Assembly (NCBI GenBank): GCA_963761015.1
Contig: CAVXFL010000010.1
Location: 19,237 to 83,236 of the forward strand
Direction of reading: 5' to 3'
Origin: CAVXFL01 sp963761015
Lineage (GTDB): Bacteria > Pseudomonadota > Alphaproteobacteria > Acetobacterales > Acetobacteraceae
DNA length: 64,000 bases
Within the stretch, counting starts at the first letter, position 1. Every line of letters begins with the position of its first letter. Below, one piece after another: positions 58,307 through 64,000 of the stretch. A program made the translations under genes and the position numbers. The notes under the pieces were generated by a model. The model was not told the DNA's origin, did not search any database, and worked only from the letters and a program-made list of their open reading frames with translations.

Positions 58307-59418
58307 GCCGAGCCCTCCCTGAGCCTGGGATACGTCTCCAGGGGATTGTCCACCAGTATGCGCCTGATCAGCGCGTCCGACAGGCCCGCCGGCAGCGCCT
58401 CCTGCCCGTCGAAATGCCAGTGCGGGTAGTCGGTCGAGAACAGCAGCATGCGATCCGACCCGATCTGCTCGACCGCGCGCGTGAGATCCTCCGGACGCGG
58501 CGGAGCGTCGGTCGGCTGCAAGGTGATGCGGACGTGCTCGCGGATGATGTCGGCCGGGGCGCGGTCCACCCAGGGCACCTCGGCGCGCATCGCCCGCCAG
58601 GTGCGGGTCGCGCGCCAGAGGAATTGCGGCAGCCAGGTGAAGCCGGACTCCATCAACACCACGCGGAAATTGGGCAGGCGGGTGAACACGCCCTCGTTCA
58701 CCAGGCTGAGCAGTTGCGCCTGGAAGGCGTGCGATTGCACGACCGTGTCCTCCAGGTAGTAGGACGGCCAGCCGTTGCTGCTGATGGCGTGGCGATAGGC
58801 GCTGCCGGCGTGAATGCCGAGCGCCAGCCCATGGCGGTCGGCCGCCTCCCAGATCGGCCAGTAGCGCCGGCTGCCGAGCGGGGCCTCGCCCATCGCCAGC
58901 GCCAGCACCTGGACGAAGCGCATATCCGCTGCCGCGCGCTCAAGCTCCGCAACCGCAAGCTCGGTGTTCTGCAAGGGGAGCAGGATGGAAGCGCGCAAGC
59001 GCTTGTCGCGATCCAGCCACTCGCGGGCGATCCACTCGTTCACCGCGCGCGCGAGGGCTGCGGCCATGTCGGCGTTGTGCAGCGGCTCGATGCCATAGAG
59101 GCAGTTCAGGACGGCCAAGCGGCTACCGAATCCGTCCAGGGCCTGAGCGATCACCTGATCGGGGTCGCTGCCCAGCTTGCCGGTGGCCGGGCGCCAGTCG
59201 GGGCGCGTATTGGCCGGCACCCGATGCGGGTAGCTGGCGAGGTCGAGCCCATCGACGCCGCGCAGCGTGACCTGCTCGGCCCAGTGGGGCGGCAGATGCG
59301 GCAGCAGCGCCTTCATCCTCGGCACGGCTGGATGCACGTCGCAGTCGATCGCGCCGATCCGCGGCGCCACCCGGCCGGCCGGATGGTGCGGGCGAGGTGG
59401 GGCGAGCACGTCGCTCAT
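58303..59418 (-). CDS. amidohydrolase family protein (DxDxH type), paralogue
   Basis: An intact protein of about 371 residues from ATG 59418. It shares IGAIDCDVHPAVPRMKALLP, ALARAVNEWIAREWLDRDKR, LALGIHAGSAYRHAISSNGW, VVLMESGFTWLPQFLWRATR and LLFSTDYPHWHFDGQEALP with the gene that follows, motif by motif, so the pair arose by duplication. Its stop overlaps the next start (ATGA), so equal synthesis and possibly a hetero-oligomer are expected. Substrate unknown. Confidence 0.9.
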   Translation of the reverse strand: MSDVLAPPRPHHPAGRVAPRIGAIDCDVHPAVPRMKALLPHLPPHWAEQVTLRGVDGLDLASYPHRVPANTRPDWRPATGKLGSDPDQVIAQALDGFGSRLAVLNCLYGIEPLHNADMAAALARAVNEWIAREWLDRDKRLRASILLPLQNTELAVAELERAAADMRFVQVLALAMGEAPLGSRRYWPIWEAADRHGLALGIHAGSAYRHAISSNGWPSYYLEDTVVQSHAFQAQLLSLVNEGVFTRLPNFRVVLMESGFTWLPQFLWRATRTWRAMRAEVPWVDRAPADIIREHVRITLQPTDAPPRPEDLTRAVEQIGSDRMLLFSTDYPHWHFDGQEALPAGLSDALIRRILVDNPLETYPRLREGSA

Positions 59419-59775
59419 TGGCTTCAAGGCTCTCCATCTGCCGGTCGCGCTTTTATGCAACCGGAGGATAGACGGCCCCGCCGCGAACCGAAAGCTGGCG
59501 TGCTGAGGGCTACCCGCGAGGAGCCCGACGCACCGGCGCCGGCTTTACGCCGGCTTCTGGCGAACCCTCGGCGGGGTGGCGTTATCCGAATGCGACGCGA
59601 TGCCCCCAACCGGGGAAGCTCGCAGCTGAGAGGCTGGAATGATCGGGCGACAGAAGCGGGAGGACTCCGGCGCTGCCGCTTGGATCGGTCGCCGAGCCGG
59701 AGAAGAACCCGCAGGGCGGATCGGCGGTTGCGCTGCCAAACTGGCGGGCGATACGGACCGCATGCTGGCCGGAAG
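59419..59775. other. intergenic region with a hairpin
   Basis: About 357 bp with no gene, between the thioesterase stop and the start of the amidohydrolase pair, which are both on the minus strand. It contains the hairpin GCCGGC-TTTAC-GCCGGC (59538-59554), which could end the thioesterase transcript although no T-run follows on the minus strand. The amidohydrolase promoter should lie in the lower half. Confidence 0.45.
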
Positions 59776-60180
59776 TCAGAGGACCAGTTGCGTCTGCGAG
59801 ACCAGCGCGACCAGCTTGCCCTCCGCGGTCGTGATCCGCGTCTGCCAGACCATGGTGCGGCGGCCGCGATGTATTGGCGTCGCCTCGCCGGTGAGGCGTG
59901 CCCCGAGCAGGGCCGCGGCGAGGAAATTGGTCTTGCTCTCGATCGTGGTCGTGCCGGCGCCATCGGGCAGGTTCAGGATCGTGCCGGCCGCACCGAGCGT
60001 ATCGGCGAACGCCATGATCGCGCCGCCGTGCAGCACGGCCGGGCGGGTGCATAGATCGTCGCGCACCAGCATTTGGCCGACCACCTTGTCGCGCGACGCG
60101 CTGACGTACTCGATCCCGAGCAGCTTGGCGAACGGCAGCGCCAACTGGTTCAACCGGGCCAAATCGTCCAACGCGATCAC
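59776..60180 (-). CDS. PaaI-type hotdog thioesterase
   Basis: An intact 134-aa single-hotdog protein. RPAVLHGGAIMAFADTLGAA holds the HGG and the acidic catalytic residue of PaaI/ComA-type acyl-CoA thioesterases; TTIESKTNFLAAALLGARLT is the second half of the fold. It follows yjbQ by 25 bp. It probably hydrolyses an aromatic or medium-chain acyl-CoA. Confidence 0.9.
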   Translation of the reverse strand: MIALDDLARLNQLALPFAKLLGIEYVSASRDKVVGQMLVRDDLCTRPAVLHGGAIMAFADTLGAAGTILNLPDGAGTTTIESKTNFLAAALLGARLTGEATPIHRGRRTMVWQTRITTAEGKLVALVSQTQLVL

Positions 60181-60205
60181 CCCGCTCCCTTTCCGCCGAA
60201 CCTCG

Positions 60206-60625
60206 TTATTCGCCGATGACGTGCAACACCAGTTCGCGCCGGTGTGGGCTGGTCCGGTGCTCGAAGAGGTAGATGCCCTGCCAGGTGCCCAGCACCGGCC
60301 GGCCGCCGTCCACCGGAATCGACAACTGGGTCTGCGTCAGCGACGCGCGGATATGCGCCGGCATGTCGTCCGGTCCCTCCGCGGTGTGCCGGTACTCCGG
60401 CGCTCCGTCCGGCGCGAGACGGGCGAAAAACGCTTCCAAGTCTGCCCGCACGTCGGGGTCGGCGTTCTCCTGTATCAGCAGCGATGCCGAGGTATGACGG
60501 CAGAACACGGTCAGCAGTCCCGCCCCGATCGACTGCGCCAAAACCCAGTGGATGATCGGCCGCGTGACCTCGATCAGCCCTCGCCCGCGACTCTCGACCG
60601 AGATCTGGTGCAGCGCCTGCTTCAT
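60206..60625 (-). CDS. yjbQ: YjbQ family protein (secondary thiamine-phosphate synthase)
   Basis: An intact 139-aa protein. TVFCRHTSASLLIQENADPD, with the His and Asn of the family, then HTAEGPDDMPAHIRASLTQT and PVLGTWQGIYLFEHR are all family markers. A weak thiamine-phosphate synthase activity was described for E. coli YjbQ; the main function remains unclear. It starts 7 bp after the gamma-glutamyltransferase stop and is likely in the same operon. Confidence 0.92.
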   Translation of the reverse strand: MKQALHQISVESRGRGLIEVTRPIIHWVLAQSIGAGLLTVFCRHTSASLLIQENADPDVRADLEAFFARLAPDGAPEYRHTAEGPDDMPAHIRASLTQTQLSIPVDGGRPVLGTWQGIYLFEHRTSPHRRELVLHVIGE

Positions 60626-60632
60626 CGGCCGC

Positions 60633-62205
60633 TCAGTGTTGTGCGAGCGCGGCCGACCAGGGCGAGAACACGTCGCTCATCCCGCTGCGCTGCCCGTCCG
60701 CGTGCTGCACGATGATGTTCGGGCAGGCGAAATTCACGGGCGCGACGCCATGCTCGACCACCTCGATCGGTCCGTCGCCGCGCAGGGCCTGCAATACGCC
60801 GGCGGGCAACCGTCGGTCGGCCGTCACCAGATCCGGCGTAGACACGTCGATACGCGGGTGATGCGCCGCATCCTGCACGCTCATGCCGAAATCGGCGACG
60901 AACGACATCACCTGCAGCACGGAGGCGAGAATGCGCCGCCCTCCCGACGAGCCGACCGCGATGGCGGGGCGGTTTTCGTCGCGCAGGATCGCCGGGCACA
61001 TGTTCGTCAGTGGCCGCTTTCCCGGCGCGATCGAATTCGGCTGGTTCGGCCGCGGATCGAACCACATCACGCCGTTGTTCATCAGCACGCCCGAACGCGG
61101 CAGCACGACACGGCTGCCCATCGACGAGAGCAGCGTCGACGTGAGCGCAACCATTGTGCCTTGTTCGTCGCAGACCGTCAGATGCGTGGTGCAGGTCCCG
61201 GCGGCGTTCGGCTCGGTGTCGCCGATTCCGGCGAGACGTTCGGCGTATGCAGCTTTCATCGCGCGTGCCAGCGCGACGAACCAGGCGGCGTCCGGCGCGG
61301 CACCGAACGGCGCCTCGGCCATGCCTTCGAGCACGCGCTCGGCCGTCGGCGATGCCGTCAATCCGCCGGCGAACTGCATGGTGCGCCCGCGCCAGGCCAC
61401 GTCCTGGGCCGGCCGGATGCGCGCCCGGTAGCCGCGCAAATCGTCCGCCGAGAGCACCCCGCCCATCGCCGAAACGTCCGCGATGATCGCCGCGGCGATC
61501 TCGCCCTCGTAGAAATCCCGCGGCCCGGCGCGTTGCAGCCGCTCCAGCATGTCCGGCAGCCGACCGAGCGGGAGATAGGCCGGCTCGCCCTGATACGGGG
61601 CAACCGGCGGCAGTTCGTCGCGCAGATAGATGCGCGCGCTCTCGGGATAGAGCCGCAGGATGGCGGCGGCGTTGGCGATCTTCAGCGTGGTGAACCAGTC
61701 CGCCGGCAGCCCCCGCCGGGCGAGCGCGACCGCGGGTGCGGCGACGTCCGCGAACGGCAGCCGCCCCCAGCGCTCGTGCATCAGCGCGTAGCCGGCCGGC
61801 GCGGAGGGGATCACGAACGACAGCGGACCATGGATGTTCGCGTCCTTCACCACCTCGGGCCAGGCGAACAGGTCGAGCTTCATCCGCCCGGTGAGCGGGA
61901 AGCGGGCGGGATCGAGCCCGCGCGGCGCGACCGGGCCGAACTCCACCACCTCCGCCCTGCCCTGCCCCGCGCGATGCACCAGCGCGAAGCCGATCCCCCG
62001 AGCCCGGAGTTCCACGGCTCGACCGCCGCGAGGGCCAGCGCGGTTGCGACCGCCGCGTCCACCGCGCTGCCGCCCGCATCCAGCACCGCGACACCCGCTT
62101 CGGCGGCGCTCGCCGCCTGCGCGATCACAATACCGCCCGCCCAGTCGCGGACGGCTTGGTCACCTGCCAGTGCTGGGTCAGGTGCGGTTGCGGTTCGTAC
62201 TGCAT
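60633..62205 (-). CDS. ggt: gamma-glutamyltransferase family protein (two frameshifts)
   Basis: An Ntn-hydrolase of about 520 residues. The first 65 residues (MQYEPQPHLTQHWQVTK; IAQAASAAEAGVAVLDAGGS; PWNSGLGG) are separated from the rest by shifts near 62157 and 62010. After these, IGFALVHRAGQGRAEVVEFG runs to the end without a break. The self-cleavage Thr is in AAGTCTTHLTVCDEQG and the glycine-rich motif in AIAVGSSGGRRILASVLQVM. It may transfer gamma-glutamyl groups or act as an acylase. It has no evident signal peptide, unlike classical secreted GGT. Confidence 0.85.
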
Positions 62206-62226
62206 TCGGCCTGGCCGCCTCGGAAG

Positions 62227-63734
62227 CTATTGGTTGCCGGGCGCGGTTCTACGCTTCCTGCCGCCAAACATCGACGCCAGATCGTGACCGTTGACCGTGA
62301 CGACGCTGTTCTCCATGCGCACCGCCCAGACCAGCGCGTCGCCCTCCGGCTTGGCGAGGGAGCGCATCATCGCCAGCACCGGTAGGCCTTGCGCCAGTTC
62401 CTTGGTGGTCATCGCTTCCTGCATCAGCGTGTCGAACCCGGTCGCCTTCACTTCGGCTTCCCCCCGGAACTTCTCGGGCGAGAATGCCATCAGCTTCCCG
62501 TGCCCGGAAAAATTCGCCGGCCCCGGATCGAACGCCAGCTTGTCCAGACCTACGGCGATGCCGTCGCCGTCAGTTCGGAAACCTTGGCGTCCACATCCTG
62601 GTCATCGGGTTGCGGCGCGGTGGCGGCCATGATCAGCGCGTCGAGACCGGCGAGATTGACGCCGGAAACGCTCGGCGTAATCGCGAAGTGGCGCGGCAGG
62701 TATTTCCGCACGTCGAGCGGAATTTGCGGCGAGGAGAGGCCGGCCAGGTCCAGCGTGAGCCGGGCCCGCAAGGTTCCGCCCGGCGTGGCGATGCCACCGC
62801 CCAGCCCAAGGTGGTCCAGCCCGACCATGTGCCCCACGCCGGCGACGCGAACGCCGTCCACCGTTTCGTTCGACTCGCCGCCCGAGGCGATGCCGCGCAA
62901 CGCCGAAATAGGCGTCGCGCACCGCCTTGCGGTTTGCCGCGAATCCATGTCGTGGTGGTGCCCGGCCGGCGCGCCCGGTTTGCCGCCATGCGCGCTGGCT
63001 TCTTCCGACATAGCCGTCGCGGATAGCCCGTCAGCGCATGGATGAATGCCAGCCGCGCGTCGGATCGAGCGAGGCGACGCTCGATGGGCGCCATGTGCTT
63101 CGCCGCGAAATCGACCGCCGGATGGGCACCGCTTTTTTGCTGGCTTACGTGATTGTCGGCAGTCGCGCTCTCCTTGAAATCGATGCGGCCCGCGGAGGAA
63201 GGCGTGAGGCTGATCTGTCCAGCGGCATTGTCGAGGCGCGTGTGAAACTGCGTCTCGGGTTGACGGCGCTGACATCGTCGCCACCCAGCTTCATGTGGAA
63301 CGTCGTCGGGCTTGCGAGCTCGGTCCAGTAGCCCTTGCCCTGCATGTTGGCGATGCTCGCCGTGACTTCGGTCGGAGCTTTGCCCGCGCCCGAGTTGCCG
63401 ACCGCGAATCTCGAGGGCGAGGTGAACCGCAACTCGTCGATCCGCCACTTGCCGTTCTCGCCAGGGTCCGCGGCAGCCGAGATGGTGCCGCCTTCGGCGA
63501 CCACGATGTCGGGCAGCGCGCCGAGCGCGATCGCGACACGGTAGTGATCGCCCTCCGGCGCAACCTGGATCAGTTGGCGGAAATTTTCACGTCCGGCCCG
63601 ACCACGCCGGCCGCCCATTGTTGCAATTCGGTGCGGAGCTTCGCCGCCTGCTCGGCACTGCTATCGGCGGCGGCGGCCATCGGCAGCGCAACCAAAAGCG
63701 TTGTTGCGGCAAGGCGCAGTGGGGCGCGTATCAT
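62227..63734 (-). CDS. DUF2125-domain protein with signal peptide (multiple frameshifts)
   Basis: ATG 63734 opens with a Sec signal (IRAPLRLAATTLLVALPMAA, cut near AADSS). Then EQAAKLRTELQQWAAGVVGP; after a shift near 63600 IQVAPEGDHYRVAIALGALP and YWTELASPTTFHMKLGGDDV; after more shifts VAGVGHMVGLDHLGLGGG and RARLTLDLAGLSSPQIPLDV. The final frame ends EALVWAVRM-type text and MFGGRKRRTAPGNQ. About 500 codons and the order fit DUF2125, an alphaproteobacterial envelope family of unknown role. It lies 21 bp before the gamma-glutamyltransferase gene. At least four indels are present. Confidence 0.7.
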
Positions 63735-63808
63735 TATGCTCTTCTCCGTTTCGGTGGATCGGCGCGGGCCGGAACCAGGCATCCATGCGGCAGTCAGGGC
63801 AATCCGGT

Positions 63809-64000
63809 CAGAACCAGTTCGCCTTGTCAACGACGTTGCGCAGCTTGCCGCCTGTCGCGAAAGCTCGACGTTCTCCATAATTGTCTGAAAACGGCGCTCG
63901 TTCAAATAGGGTCCGTATCCGGCCATGTGCGGCGTGATCAGCACGTTCGGCATGGTCCAGAGTGGATGATCCTGGGCAGCGGTTCCTGCTCGAACACGTC
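63809..64000 (-). CDS. D-isomer-specific 2-hydroxyacid dehydrogenase, C-terminal end (partial, frameshifted)
   Basis: The window edge cuts this gene. Readable parts are DVFEQEPLP, then after a shift near 63977 DHPLWTMPNVLITPHMAGYG (with the catalytic His), PYLNERRFQTIMENVEL, and after a shift near 63868 GKLRNVVDKANWF to a stop at 63809. These are the C-terminal landmarks of D-2-hydroxyacid dehydrogenases. The NAD-binding domain lies outside the window. Confidence 0.75.

Overview
The window is GC-rich and reads as an alphaproteobacterial chromosome, most likely Rhodospirillales/Acetobacteraceae. Supporting signs are a pdhA-pdhB-pdhC-lpdA cluster with a lipoyl domain fused to PdhB, the adjacent eno and septum-initiator genes, a DUF2125 gene, and alphaproteobacterial-type intergenic palindromes. 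The genus cannot be fixed from sequence alone.

Layout. 1-5.4 kb: mobile-element genes (a primase-like tail, a DUF927 helicase-like gene, a 136-aa ORF, a cluster of TTCCGACC repeats, a zinc-ribbon ORF and another conserved ORF). 5.4-7.5 kb: remnants of an IS481-family and an ISL3-family transposon. 7.8-16.8 kb: a complete type I-E CRISPR-Cas operon in canonical order (cas3, cse1, cse2, cas7e, cas5e, cas6e, cas1e, cas2e). 16.9-21.7 kb: its leader-adjacent array of 80 repeats and 79 spacers. 22.0 kb: tRNA-Lys(CUU). 22.2-26.1 kb: a livHMGF branched-chain amino-acid type importer. 26.1-30 kb: a GST and a nitrate/taurine-type ABC importer. 30.2-31.2 kb: an outer-membrane-type protein. 31.3-39.6 kb: lpdA, GNAT, pdhC, pdhB, pdhA, septum initiator, two small secreted basic proteins and enolase. 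39.7-43.1 kb: the transglutaminase / alpha-E / circularly permuted ATP-grasp trio. 43.4-46.8 kb: a YkoEDC-type ECF vitamin importer. 46.8-53.6 kb: assorted enzymes (VOC, SDR, DinB, quinone oxidoreductase, methyltransferase, Tat-exported amidohydrolase, CMD protein). 53.8-56.0 kb: a nested insertion-sequence scar ending in an intact IS3-family element. 56.2-64 kb: MBL hydrolase, tandem amidohydrolases, thioesterase, YjbQ, gamma-glutamyltransferase, DUF2125 protein and the end of a 2-hydroxyacid dehydrogenase.

Quality pattern. From 1 to about 23.1 kb nearly every gene is recognisable over its full length but broken by single-base insertions and deletions, roughly one per 100-350 bp. From 23.1 to about 60 kb most genes are intact, and the density rises again after 62 kb. 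Indels inside the CRISPR repeats occur at a similar rate to those in the cas genes, and livH next door has three single-base losses in short homopolymers. This points to local consensus error at least as strongly as to real decay. Genes broken in this way are reported as sequenced.

A second pattern is four genes between 46.8 and 54.2 kb (an epimerase, a cyclase, radC and an IS integrase) that keep both ends but have lost the middle. The most unusual coherent block is the DUF927 element with its two-orientation TTCCGACC repeat cluster, which lies in the same stretch as the CRISPR locus, on the side facing the 3' end of a tRNA gene.
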